Below, in pieces: positions 51,517 through 60,554 of a DNA stretch of 64,000 nucleotides. Below the pieces are notes generated by a model. The model ran no database searches and was not told where the DNA came from. It was given only the letters and a program-made list of their open reading frames with translations. Where the stretch lies: positions 248,001-312,000 of the forward strand of contig JAEXRH010000012.1 of the NCBI GenBank assembly GCA_023438065.1. The letters are read 5' to 3'. Position 1 is the first letter of the stretch, and the number at the start of each line of letters is the position of its first letter. The DNA is from Spirochaetota bacterium. GTDB lineage: Bacteria > Spirochaetota > Spirochaetia > Treponematales > Treponemataceae. Both the position numbers and the translations under genes were made by a program.

Positions 51517-52566
51517 TTACTTTTCCGAGCGGAGAATGGATATCACGCGGTCGATGCCTTCCGGCAGCGTCGTAACGGATCTCCATCCCAGGGCCTCGAG
51601 TTTCGAGGGATCGAGAACCGCCCGTTCCACGCGATTGAACGCGGATCTCTCCGCGTTCGTGGCCACGTCCATCACGAGCCTTACGCCGCACGTATTCGCG
51701 ACCGTTTCCGCGAAAGTCCTGATCGAGACGGGCGCGTCGGAGGAAGCGATGTTATAGGCGTTGCCGGTCGCTCCCCGGATCAGGGCCCATAGCATACCGA
51801 TCGCGCAATCGCCGACATAGCAAAGGGATCGGATTTGGCTTCCGTCGCTTTTAAGGACGATGTCCCTTCCCTCGAGCGCGTCCTGCAGGAACCTCGAGGC
51901 GATCCGATTGTCGGATCGGGTGAACGTCGGGCCGTATACGTGGCAAGGGCGCACGATAACGGTTCGCAAACCGTATTGCAGCGAGTAACTCGCGCAAAGA
52001 GTCTCCGCGGCGCGCTTGCTAGAGGGATAGCACGATCGCGGATCGGTAATGTCGACGCTGCCGCTGTAGTCCTCGGTAAAAGAATCGACGCCCGATGCTT
52101 TTCCGTAAATCTCGCCGGAGGATACGTACAGAAACGACTTAACGCCGGTTTTCACCGCGTGCTCGAGCAATCCGTCGGTCCCGAGCACGTTCGAGCGCAT
52201 GGTTTCGACCGGATTCGAGATGAAGGCTGCGGGATGCGCGTTCCCCCCCGCATGGACGATATAGTCGCACTTGGGAAGGTCCTTGACCGGCAGGGCCATG
52301 TCCGCCTCGATAAAGCGGAACGACCCGCCGTCGAACGAGTGGTTAAAACGGCGGGAAGCCTCGTCGCGATTCCTTCCCATGACGTACAGGGTGATTCCCG
52401 CGTTCGCGACATCGTCGTGGCGAACGATCATATCGGCGAGAAAGGTTCCAATAAGGCCGGTTCCTCCGGTCAGGAGAATCGATGATCCCGCTAACGCGTT
52501 CCAATCGGGGAACAAGGCTCTGTAACGGTCAAGTTCGGAGAGATACCTCCGCGTTTCTATGTACAT
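51517..52566 (-). CDS. NAD-dependent epimerase/dehydratase (extended SDR) of a TarI/LicD cluster
   Basis: A 349-residue extended SDR. The NAD loop is TGGTGLIGTFLADM (residues 33-46), after a ~27-residue leader. Catalytic residues are in YVSSGEIYG and YPSSKRAAE. The leader plus DWNALAGSSILLTGGTG arrangement is one I recall from SDRs sitting beside TarI-like and LicD genes in other bacteria. Substrate could be a CDP- or UDP-pentose; this is inference. It is seven bases after the TarI-like gene and 69 bases before the AraD-like gene. Confidence 0.85.
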   Translation of the reverse strand: MYIETRRYLSELDRYRALFPDWNALAGSSILLTGGTGLIGTFLADMIVRHDDVANAGITLYVMGRNRDEASRRFNHSFDGGSFRFIEADMALPVKDLPKCDYIVHAGGNAHPAAFISNPVETMRSNVLGTDGLLEHAVKTGVKSFLYVSSGEIYGKASGVDSFTEDYSGSVDITDPRSCYPSSKRAAETLCASYSLQYGLRTVIVRPCHVYGPTFTRSDNRIASRFLQDALEGRDIVLKSDGSQIRSLCYVGDCAIGMLWALIRGATGNAYNIASSDAPVSIRTFAETVANTCGVRLVMDVATNAERSAFNRVERAVLDPSKLEALGWRSVTTLPEGIDRVISILRSEK

Positions 52567-52573
52567 GGCGAGT

Positions 52574-53287
52574 TTACTTTATCCAGTCGCTTTTTTCGGA
52601 TTTGAGCAGCGCCTTGAATATCTCGATGTCGTCGACGGTGGTGAGCTTCAGGTTTTTCTCGGAACCGACGGAGAAGTGAACCACCTGGCCGAGTTCGATC
52701 ATGAGCGTGCAGGACGCTACGGAATTCGTGATACCCCTTTTAAGGGCTTCCTCGTGTGCCGCGAGGATCCTGGAATAGGTGAACGCCTGCGGCGTTTGCG
52801 TTCTCATTAGGCTGTCTCGGGGGATTGTTTTGCCCGACGAGGCCCGATCGCTCGAGCACTCGAGAATGGCCTCGTTGCAGGGGATCACGCTTATCGCCGA
52901 ACCGTGCGTCTTGCATTTGGCGATGCAGTCCGAGATGATTTCCCGGGAAACCATCGGCCTGATCGCGTCGTGAACGAGCACGATGTCGTCGCCGTGGCAA
53001 ACGTCTTTGAGCGCCATGATTCCGTTCTTGATCGATTCCTGACCGGTTGACCCGTTCATCGCGAAAACGTCAAGCTTCGTGATGTTGAATTGCTTTGCGT
53101 ACGCGCGAAGTATCTGTTCCCATCCCTCAAGGCAAACGACGGCTATCCGGTCGATGTCCGGATGGCCCTGAAAGGCCTCGAGCGTATAGACGATAACCGG
53201 TTTATCGTACACGTTGATGAACTGCTTGGGAATATCCTGGTTCATCCGCTCTCCGCGGCCGCCTGCGATGATAAGTGCAATGTTCAT
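52574..53287 (-). CDS. IspD/TarI-like cytidylyltransferase
   Basis: A 237-residue CTP:alcohol-phosphate cytidylyltransferase. It has ALIIAGGRGERMNQDIPKQF (CTP loop), VLVHDAIRPMVS, QTPQAF and LTTVDDIEIF, shared by IspD and TarI. As it is inside a glycan locus between SDR and licD genes, TarI-like (pentitol phosphate activation) is more likely than the isoprenoid role, but the sequence alone does not decide. If it is the only such gene in the genome it could be ispD. Nine bases separate it from the upstream licD. Confidence 0.85.
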   Translation of the reverse strand: MNIALIIAGGRGERMNQDIPKQFINVYDKPVIVYTLEAFQGHPDIDRIAVVCLEGWEQILRAYAKQFNITKLDVFAMNGSTGQESIKNGIMALKDVCHGDDIVLVHDAIRPMVSREIISDCIAKCKTHGSAISVIPCNEAILECSSDRASSGKTIPRDSLMRTQTPQAFTYSRILAAHEEALKRGITNSVASCTLMIELGQVVHFSVGSEKNLKLTTVDDIEIFKALLKSEKSDWIK

Positions 53288-53296
53288 GATAACTCC

Positions 53297-54109
53297 TTAG
53301 TCCTTCCAATATGCGCGAAAATCGTGATGTGAAACCCTCTTTTCCTCGGGCGGCAGCGTCATGTAATCTCCGTACAGCCCGCGTAGATACTCGTCATAAC
53401 CGTTCGTGGTATAAAACTCGTGCCCCTCGAACACAACCCTGGTTCGGGGCAGGAACGTGGATGAGACCATCTTTTCCCTGGCACCGTATCCCCAGACCAA
53501 TACTCCGCAGAATTTCGAGGATTCAAGCGAGCAGGCGCGCGCGATACGATCGATCTTCCCGTTGATGAAACGGGTCCCGATCGTCTTGCCGAGGCCGACG
53601 AGTACCGCCCTCGTCACGGTTCTCAGGGCGTTCTTCGAAGCGATTGTCGAAGTTCCCGCGTACGTATCGATCTTTCGCCAGAATTTGATGCGCGCGAGGC
53701 GCTTCCGGAACAGAGAATCCGATTCGGGGATGCCGTCAAGCGGGAACACATCGATGAAAACGCCCGAATCCGCGGTCGTCGCGTAGCGATCCTCGATCAA
53801 TACGGTTTTTCGATCGTAGACCTTAATGAAGGGATATACGTGCTTCGGATTATGGGTATGCGATTGCGCCGAATATCTATCCGTCATCCCGCCTTTCGTT
53901 ATCTCCATGAATCGTTCATAGTCGGGGCGGGGCATTATGACGTCGATATCGTCGTCCCACGGGATGAATCCCCTGTGGCGTATCGCGCCGAGAAGCGTCC
54001 CGCCGCACAGGTAATAGCGCAAATCGTTCGCGTCGCAGAAATCGGCGAAATGGACGAGGGCGTCAAGAAGAACTTCCTTCAGCTCTGCCTGGTCAGTAAT
54101 CTCTCTCAT
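53297..54109 (-). CDS. LicD-family phosphotransferase (copy 1)
   Basis: A 270-residue nucleotidyltransferase-fold protein of the LicD family. The hallmark block is RYYLCGGTLLGAIRHRGFIP (31-50) with WDDDIDV (51-57), the metal-binding Asp cluster. LicD proteins transfer phosphocholine or ribitol/glycerol phosphate from a CDP donor to a glycan. No licA/licC choline genes are here, while CMP-AEP and a TarI-like enzyme are, so AEP or a pentitol phosphate is a better guess for the transferred group. It overlaps the second licD by four bases. Confidence 0.9.
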   Translation of the reverse strand: MREITDQAELKEVLLDALVHFADFCDANDLRYYLCGGTLLGAIRHRGFIPWDDDIDVIMPRPDYERFMEITKGGMTDRYSAQSHTHNPKHVYPFIKVYDRKTVLIEDRYATTADSGVFIDVFPLDGIPESDSLFRKRLARIKFWRKIDTYAGTSTIASKNALRTVTRAVLVGLGKTIGTRFINGKIDRIARACSLESSKFCGVLVWGYGAREKMVSSTFLPRTRVVFEGHEFYTTNGYDEYLRGLYGDYMTLPPEEKRVSHHDFRAYWKD

Positions 54110-54969
54110 ATCGGAGCTTTCCAGTAATACGCGATATTATGGTCGGACTTCCTTTTATCGGGCGGAGGGGGCGTCATGTAATCACCGTACAGGGAAGTGA
54201 GATATTCATGGTATTTTCCCGGCACCCGGAATTGACGCGTTTCGAAGGGAAGCATCGCGTATGGCTCGAGACAATCCTTCGGGATCCTTTCCCTGTGGTA
54301 ATACCCCCACACGACGACTCCAACCATTTCCGATGCATCGTAGTCGTTTTTTCGCGCGCACTTGTCGATTTGCCTGACGAAAAACCCGTATCCGAACAAC
54401 CGCGCTACCACGAACAGGGAGGACATGAGCACGGCGTTGTGGATGAAATGCCTCTTGCTGTTGTTCTCGAAAAAATCGGAAGGGGATGCATACCGGAAAC
54501 GCGAGTAATTGCTCAGCCTCCTAAGGTATTTGACCTTCGTCATCTGTCTCCCGAAAACGGAATCGTTGGAGGAAATTCCGTCGATCGGGAACACGTCAAG
54601 CGCCACGCCCAATGATTCGTCGATGATTTTCTCGCAACCGACTCCTACTGTCCGCGAATCGCAGATCTTTATGAAGGGGAACGTGTAATTCTTGCAGAAA
54701 TAATGGCTCTTAACCTGATAAAACGTTCCCAGGCCGCCCTTGGTAAGCTCGACGAAACGCATATAATCGGGTCTTGGCATGAATACGTCGGCGTCGTCAT
54801 CCCAGGGGATAAAGCCCTTGTGGCGAGCCGCGCCAAGTAATGTGCCCCCGCACAGGTAATATCGAAGTCCGTTGGCTTCGCAAACCTCGTGGAAAGCCTC
54901 GATCATGTCGAGCAGAACGCTTTTGATTTCTTTAATTGATAATTCTTTTGAACTGTCGGCCATAGACAT
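54106..54969 (-). CDS. LicD-family phosphotransferase (copy 2)
   Basis: A 287-residue LicD protein with the same hallmark block (GGTLLGAARHKGFIPWDDDA, residues 41-60) and a similar overall length to the next gene, so the two are tandem paralogues that have diverged considerably. The first ATG at 54969 has GGAGG only two bases away; the second at 54963 has it at eight bases and is a more likely start. Codon use is visibly more AT-rich than in the housekeeping part of the window, which may reflect horizontal transfer. It is 40 bases after the ABC transporter gene. Confidence 0.9.
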   Translation of the reverse strand: MSMADSSKELSIKEIKSVLLDMIEAFHEVCEANGLRYYLCGGTLLGAARHKGFIPWDDDADVFMPRPDYMRFVELTKGGLGTFYQVKSHYFCKNYTFPFIKICDSRTVGVGCEKIIDESLGVALDVFPIDGISSNDSVFGRQMTKVKYLRRLSNYSRFRYASPSDFFENNSKRHFIHNAVLMSSLFVVARLFGYGFFVRQIDKCARKNDYDASEMVGVVVWGYYHRERIPKDCLEPYAMLPFETRQFRVPGKYHEYLTSLYGDYMTPPPPDKRKSDHNIAYYWKAPI

Positions 54970-55009
54970 ATCCTCCGTTGATATCTACTACACCTGATGC
55001 AGGTCTACG

Positions 55010-56782
55010 CTATTTCTCCTTGAACACTTTATCGAACGTTCCCTGCTCGACGATTTTCCCCTTTTCGAGACGGAATATGATGTCGCATTTACGAAGCGTG
55101 GTTACGCGATGGGCGATAAGGATAATGGTTTTCTTCCCGGAAAGCCCGTCGATGGCGTCCATGACCGCCTGCTCGGTTTGGCTGTCCAGTGCCGACGTGG
55201 CCTCGTCCATGACGAGAATCGGAGGATTGCGATAGAGTGCGCGCGCGATACCGATGCGCTGGCGTTGTCCTCCGGAAAGTTTAATGCCGCGCTCGCCGAT
55301 TGCCGTGTCGTAGCCGTCCTTCAGCTCGGTTTCGATAAACTCGTCGATCTGCGCGAGCTTTGCCGCGTTGCGGACCTTCTCCCGGTCGATATCGGCTTCC
55401 GGGACGCCGAACGCGATGTTTTTGGCGATCGAGTCGTTCGAAAGATATATGTTCTGCGGGACGTAGCCGATATTCTGCTGCCACGAGCGAACGTTGTTCT
55501 CGGTAATCGGAACGCCGTCGACGGTTATCGTTCCCGACTGGGGCGCGAGAAGTCCCATAAAAACGTCGACGAGCGTGGTCTTCCCCGAACCGGTCTTTCC
55601 CGCGAACCCGATCAGCGAGTTAACGGGAATGCTCAGGTGAACGTCTCCGAGAACGGGTCTGTCGCATCCGGGATAGGTGAACGTGATACCGTCGATGGAA
55701 ATGCCTTTCTCGAAAGGCATGCGCGCGGGAACGGTTCCCGTTACCGACGAATCGACTTGCGCGTTGGCGAACTCGATTTGCATTCGCTGGGACGCGGGAG
55801 CGCTATACTTGAGTTTGCTTATAGACCTGAACAGATTCTGTACCGCGGGCATGAGCCGGTAGCCGGCGTAGGCGTAGAGACTCACCGTAGCCGCGGCGCT
55901 CTGGAAATTTCCGGATTGCATGACCATGAAAAGGATAAAGAGCACGATGGAACCGAACGCTACCGACTCGAGAACGTATTTCGGAACGTCGCTGATGGTC
56001 TCGGTAAGGTAGAAATTTCTCGCGAGTCCTTTCGAGGGGACGGTGTACGATTCCAGGAAAACGCGCTCGACGCCCATGAGCTTGACTTCTTTTATTCCCC
56101 AGAACGCCTCGCTGGTTATGCGGTTTCGCTCGAGATTATACTCGAATCGCGCGGTACCCAGTCTTTTCAGCGTTTTGCGTATGAAGAAGTATATCAGCCC
56201 GTAAATGACGACGATCGCCGCGGCGATGCACAGGGTGCTGAACGGATTGATGATGAACAGGAAACAGATTAGAAGAATTACCTGAATCAAGTAGGACGTG
56301 GCATCGACGAGTTGCATCAACGTGCCGTTTATCATTTGCTCGATCTCGCTGTTGATGTTCTTCACGAAATCGGAACTGTTTTTATTGAGAAAAAAAAGGT
56401 ATTTTTGGCTGAGGTAACCCTTGAACAGCTTGAACGAAAGGGAATGCCTTCTCATGCTCGTAAACCGGTACTTGATGTATTGAAGCGCCAGTTGTCCAAG
56501 ATTTCGGAACAGCACGAACAAAAGCATCAAAACGCCGAGGGTAAGAAGGAATGCCTGGGTATTCTCGAATTTGAAGAAATCGTAGATCATGGCGAGCGTC
56601 GCGTTGGTTTGAATGATCGAGGGCTGAGACGCGACCGCGACGAACGGCATGATCGAACCCACGCCAATGACCTCGATGATCGCCAAGATAACCGAGCAGA
56701 ACATCACGACGACAAGCTGTTTGCGCTCCCTTTTACTGAGGAGAGACAACAGTTTGTCAAGGTATGCGAATAATTTGAACAT
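55010..56782 (-). CDS. ABC transporter, fused permease and ATPase (PglK-like glycan flippase)
   Basis: A 590-residue half-transporter. Six transmembrane helices lie in residues ~20-330, and the nucleotide-binding domain has GFAGKTGSGKTTLVD, Q-loop QQNIGYVPQNIYL, signature LSGGQRQRIGIARAL and Walker B ILVMDEATSALDS. The closest type by organisation is PglK/MsbA-like flippases that turn lipid-linked oligosaccharides. Position between Wzi and LicD in a glycan operon suggests export of the locus product. It acts as a homodimer in the inner membrane. Confidence 0.88.
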   Translation of the reverse strand: MFKLFAYLDKLLSLLSKRERKQLVVVMFCSVILAIIEVIGVGSIMPFVAVASQPSIIQTNATLAMIYDFFKFENTQAFLLTLGVLMLLFVLFRNLGQLALQYIKYRFTSMRRHSLSFKLFKGYLSQKYLFFLNKNSSDFVKNINSEIEQMINGTLMQLVDATSYLIQVILLICFLFIINPFSTLCIAAAIVVIYGLIYFFIRKTLKRLGTARFEYNLERNRITSEAFWGIKEVKLMGVERVFLESYTVPSKGLARNFYLTETISDVPKYVLESVAFGSIVLFILFMVMQSGNFQSAAATVSLYAYAGYRLMPAVQNLFRSISKLKYSAPASQRMQIEFANAQVDSSVTGTVPARMPFEKGISIDGITFTYPGCDRPVLGDVHLSIPVNSLIGFAGKTGSGKTTLVDVFMGLLAPQSGTITVDGVPITENNVRSWQQNIGYVPQNIYLSNDSIAKNIAFGVPEADIDREKVRNAAKLAQIDEFIETELKDGYDTAIGERGIKLSGGQRQRIGIARALYRNPPILVMDEATSALDSQTEQAVMDAIDGLSGKKTIILIAHRVTTLRKCDIIFRLEKGKIVEQGTFDKVFKEK

Positions 56783-56805
56783 ATGACTCCTGGTGATTAC
56801 GCGGG

Positions 56806-58515
56806 CTAGAAATACTTGCTGGCCCCGAATGACAATGAAAAGTTATTCATCATGACGCTGTTAAACGGCGATGAAAAGCGATACTGGGGATTGATTATTA
56901 AATCGTATACGATTGAACCGGAAATGTCCATTGATTCCGTAAGGTGGTAGAGGGTTTTGGCGCCTACGGAGAAGGAGCATTTAAACCTGAAAAAGTCGAA
57001 CGCGGTTCCGGTAGGGGTTTGCTCGTCCTCGTCGGGAACGGTGTTTATCGAGTGCTGATACAGGTAATCGTTGTCGGGATTGACGCGATACACGAATACC
57101 GTGGACGCGCCGACCGGGTAGTAGATCGTGCATCCGAGATATTGACTGTTTCCCCCGGTGCCGATTCCGGCTCCGAGCCATTGTCCCTGGTTGGTATAGC
57201 CTTGCGTGATCAAGTGGTGCGCGTAAAAGGTCGATGGCCATTGAAACTGGAAGTCCTGGGAGAGTTCGAGATTGGTCCACTCGAAGACGATCTCGCCCCG
57301 AACCGACGGGTTGCGGGTATTGAAGGATTTCACGAGCCCGCCGGTGTAGACGGCAGTATGGAATGGATAGCGAATGTACCCGAGGTGTCCGACGACCCAG
57401 TCGTTTATCCCCATCTCTCCGTAAACCTCAAGACCGACGGACGTAAAAAGCCAGGAAAACGAAAACGCGGCACGTTGGTCCCAGACGTCATCGTCGCCTC
57501 GCCCGCCCGGAGTCACGAAAAAGAGGGAAGGGATGGTCCCGACAGAATCGCGTTCCCATTTCGAACGATAGGTGCGATTCGCCGAAAGAGTAAGGCCGGG
57601 GAGAAACGATGGCGCGAACGAGAAAGCGAGACCGCTGATCATCGTATGGTCATTTGAGGAATCGTTGTCGAAATAGTCCGATTCGCTCAGATACCCGCAC
57701 CAAAGGCGGGATTCGACGAAACCGAGATCATGCCCGAAGGCGTACACGGGCTGTTTCCTGATGCCCGCATCCAGTTTGGGATACGGCGGCGCGTTGTTCG
57801 AGTGGATTATCGAGTTGATCTTCGCCGGACCGAGCCAGATCGCCTGGGTCCCGAATCCTATAGTCAGGGTTTTCCAAGAGTACCGAATCTCGGAGTCGCC
57901 CCAGCTGAACGTCAAGAAAGGATCGTCCCCGAAGCGCTGGGGAGCGTCTACGCTCCAAACGCCGTAATAGCCGTACACGTCGGCCTTGTCCTTGTACGAT
58001 GAACCGGAGTACGCGGGATCGACGAGATCGAAGGCGAGATTCTGGGAGAAGGAGATGTGCGGCTTGATCGTGATCTCGAAACCGAACCCCTCAAGACGGG
58101 TGCCCGCCGTCAGGCTCGAGTTGAGACCCTTGCCCTGCCAAAGGGCCCCATCGTTCTGGCCATAAGGAGCCGCGCTGTTGTACGAAGAATACAAATCCGG
58201 TCCGTATACGCGGAACGTGAGATTTTCGGCGAAGTCGCGCGAACTGCCGAAATCCCTGCCGTTCCAGATCGCTTTCCCGGGATCCTTGAGCGACCATCGC
58301 GAATCGGAAAGCGTTCTGTAGTTTAAATACTCGCGCTCGGCGTTACCTACGAGGGACTCGAATTCATAATAGTTTTCCGCGGTTGAACACAGCGCTTCCT
58401 GGGATACCGCCCCCGCGAGCGGGAACGCCAATGCCGAAAGCAGGATCGCGAATCGTCGGATAGCCTTCACGGTTGCTCGTCCCGTACGCGTTTTAATGTT
58501 CTTCGTGTTTTTCAT
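56806..58515 (-). CDS. wzi: Capsule assembly protein Wzi-like outer-membrane barrel
   Basis: A 569-residue protein with an N-terminal signal (hydrophobic residues ~21-37, cleavage near AVSQE). The rest is beta-barrel-like, ending in FSLSFGASKYF with a terminal aromatic. The internal IWLGPAKINSIIHSNNAPPY is the conserved Wzi/Caps_assemb_Wzi segment. In Klebsiella and E. coli Wzi is the lectin-like anchor for group 1 capsule on the outer surface. Its presence here implies that the glycan is a surface polysaccharide. No Wza or Wzc gene accompanies it. Confidence 0.85.
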   Translation of the reverse strand: MKNTKNIKTRTGRATVKAIRRFAILLSALAFPLAGAVSQEALCSTAENYYEFESLVGNAEREYLNYRTLSDSRWSLKDPGKAIWNGRDFGSSRDFAENLTFRVYGPDLYSSYNSAAPYGQNDGALWQGKGLNSSLTAGTRLEGFGFEITIKPHISFSQNLAFDLVDPAYSGSSYKDKADVYGYYGVWSVDAPQRFGDDPFLTFSWGDSEIRYSWKTLTIGFGTQAIWLGPAKINSIIHSNNAPPYPKLDAGIRKQPVYAFGHDLGFVESRLWCGYLSESDYFDNDSSNDHTMISGLAFSFAPSFLPGLTLSANRTYRSKWERDSVGTIPSLFFVTPGGRGDDDVWDQRAAFSFSWLFTSVGLEVYGEMGINDWVVGHLGYIRYPFHTAVYTGGLVKSFNTRNPSVRGEIVFEWTNLELSQDFQFQWPSTFYAHHLITQGYTNQGQWLGAGIGTGGNSQYLGCTIYYPVGASTVFVYRVNPDNDYLYQHSINTVPDEDEQTPTGTAFDFFRFKCSFSVGAKTLYHLTESMDISGSIVYDLIINPQYRFSSPFNSVMMNNFSLSFGASKYF

Positions 58516-58563
58516 CTCGTTTATTTCCTTTCCCTGAAGCGATCGCTTTCGCTGCCCCGTCGA

Positions 58564-59178
58564 TTAATGCGTGACGGTAACATGCGCACCGAAACCCGAA
58601 TACAGGGACGAGACGATTTCGGCCGCGCGCGCGTCGGCCTCGGAGAGAAAGCCCGATGCCTCAAGCTCGCGCGCGACCTTTTCCTTGAACGCGCTTATTT
58701 CCTGAAGCTTCAGCTCGGTCTTGATCGGAACGAAGATGTTTCGCTTGATGTCCCAGAATTTCACCGTTCCCACGTCAACGACGTTCTCGATAATCGACGA
58801 GCGGGGAAGGGTTATCTCGATCTTTCCCGCGTCGGCGTCGTAGTCGGCCCTGACGGCGGTAACGTCGGCGATACCGGCCTTCACGACGCCGGAGAAACGG
58901 ACGAGCGAGGTGCTCGAGCCACCGACGACGAATTTGCGATTGAGCTCCATGACGTCCGTATACCGGTACTCGAGCACGCTGAGCTCGGCGATGCGGGAAA
59001 CCGTCGCGGCGTGAAGGTTGTCGAATGCCATCCTGCGCTTATGCTCGGCGATCCTTTCGCCGAGCGAGCGCAAGGCAATGACGAGGACGATCGCCGCAAC
59101 GGCGGCCGCTATCATGACGAGCGCGCGTTTCGATAAGGGAATCAGCTGCAACTTTTTCTCCTTACTTTTTTCATTCAT
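58564..59178 (-). CDS. DUF4230 domain membrane-anchored protein
   Basis: A 204-residue protein with one N-terminal transmembrane helix (residues ~18-36) and a soluble domain matching DUF4230: RIAELSVLEYRYTDVMEL, GVVKAGIADVTAV, KIEITLPRSSI. Function is unknown for the family. The soluble part is probably periplasmic. It lies between ugd and wzi with short gaps on both sides, so it is part of the operon. Confidence 0.85.
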   Translation of the reverse strand: MNEKSKEKKLQLIPLSKRALVMIAAAVAAIVLVIALRSLGERIAEHKRRMAFDNLHAATVSRIAELSVLEYRYTDVMELNRKFVVGGSSTSLVRFSGVVKAGIADVTAVRADYDADAGKIEITLPRSSIIENVVDVGTVKFWDIKRNIFVPIKTELKLQEISAFKEKVARELEASGFLSEADARAAEIVSSLYSGFGAHVTVTH

Positions 59179-59213
59179 TACTAACGCTATTGTCGGTTCG
59201 TTTCCGTTTTTCG

Positions 59214-60554
59214 CTATTTTCCGACCGCGAAGTACGCGAAGCCCCTCGACTCGACGTCATCGCGCTTATACACGTTGCGAAGGTCGAAGAAGAGCGGTTT
59301 CACGAGGAGGCTTTTCACGCGGTCAAGGTCAAGGTTCCGGTATTGGTTCCATTCGGTCATGAGCACGAGCGCGTCCGCGCCGCGAATAGCCTCGTATTCG
59401 TCGGCGTGGTAGCTCACCGAGTCCTTGCAGGATTCGAGCCGCCAGGTAGCTTCCTTTACCGCCGCCGGGTCGCTTGCCCTGACGGTCGCCCCTCGGGCGC
59501 AAAGACCCTCGATTACCGTGATCGCGGGAGCCTCGCGCATGTCGTCGGTGTTCGGCTTGAAAGCGAGACCGAGCATCGCGATCTTCTTGCCCTTGAGCGA
59601 GCCTGCGCCCCCGAGTCCCCGTTCGATTTTCTCGATCATGCGGGCCTTCTGTCGCTCGTTCGCCTCTATGGTCGTCTCGACGATAGAAAGCGGCTCGCCG
59701 AAGTCCCGCCCGATTCTCGCCATCGCCTGCGTGTCCTTCGGAAAGCAGCTTCCGCCGTACCCGGGACCGGGATGAAGGAATTTCGCCCCGATCCGCCCGT
59801 CGCGGCCCATCGCCTTCGCGACGTCCTGCACGTTCGCGCCGACTTTCTCGCAAAGGTTCGCGACCTCGTTGATGAAGGTGATCTTTACCGCGAGGAAGGA
59901 ATTCGAGGCGTACTTTATCATCTCGGCGGTCTCGACATTGGTCTCGATGTACGGGGTCTCGTTGATGTAGAGCGAGCGATACACGTCCTTCATGAGTTTT
60001 TTCGCGCGGTCGCTTTCGACGCCGATGACGACGCGGTCGGGATGCATGAAATCCTGTACCGCCGATCCCTCGCGAAGGAATTCGGGGTTCGACACGACGT
60101 CGAACTCGAGCCCGGAGTTTCCGTCTGTCCTTCTCGCGAGCTCTTCGGCGACCCAGGCCTTCACGCGCTTTCCGGTTCCCACGGGGACGGTGCTCTTGTC
60201 GACGATGACCTTGTAGCCGTTCATCGCGCGCGCGATCTCGCGGGCGACGGCCTCGACGTACTTGAGATCGGCGCTGCCGTCGTCGGCGGGAGGGGTGCCG
60301 ACGGCGATGAACACGACGTCGGATTTCTTGACCGCGGATGCCATGTCCACGCTGAATGAAAGACGTCCCGACTGGACGTTCCTCGCGACGACGGCGTCGA
60401 GACCCGGTTCGTAGATGGGGATGCCCCCCTTCATGAGGGTCTCGATCTTCGCAGCGTTGTTGTCGACGCATATGACGGTGTTTCCGAAATCGGCGAGACA
60501 CGCGCCCGAGACGAGGCCGACGTATCCGGTTCCTGCTACAGTGATCGTTGCCAT
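59214..60554 (-). CDS. ugd: UDP-glucose 6-dehydrogenase
   Basis: A 446-residue nucleotide-sugar dehydrogenase oxidising UDP-glucose to UDP-glucuronate in two NAD steps. It has VAGTGYVGLVSGACLADFG (N-terminal NAD loop), VGTPPADDGSADL, and the catalytic GYGGSCFPKDTQA with the thioester Cys, then LGLAFKPNTDDMREAP. Length and motifs are typical. Its first 19 bases overlap the 3' end of the epimerase gene, which uses its product. Confidence 0.95.
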   Translation of the reverse strand: MATITVAGTGYVGLVSGACLADFGNTVICVDNNAAKIETLMKGGIPIYEPGLDAVVARNVQSGRLSFSVDMASAVKKSDVVFIAVGTPPADDGSADLKYVEAVAREIARAMNGYKVIVDKSTVPVGTGKRVKAWVAEELARRTDGNSGLEFDVVSNPEFLREGSAVQDFMHPDRVVIGVESDRAKKLMKDVYRSLYINETPYIETNVETAEMIKYASNSFLAVKITFINEVANLCEKVGANVQDVAKAMGRDGRIGAKFLHPGPGYGGSCFPKDTQAMARIGRDFGEPLSIVETTIEANERQKARMIEKIERGLGGAGSLKGKKIAMLGLAFKPNTDDMREAPAITVIEGLCARGATVRASDPAAVKEATWRLESCKDSVSYHADEYEAIRGADALVLMTEWNQYRNLDLDRVKSLLVKPLFFDLRNVYKRDDVESRGFAYFAVGK

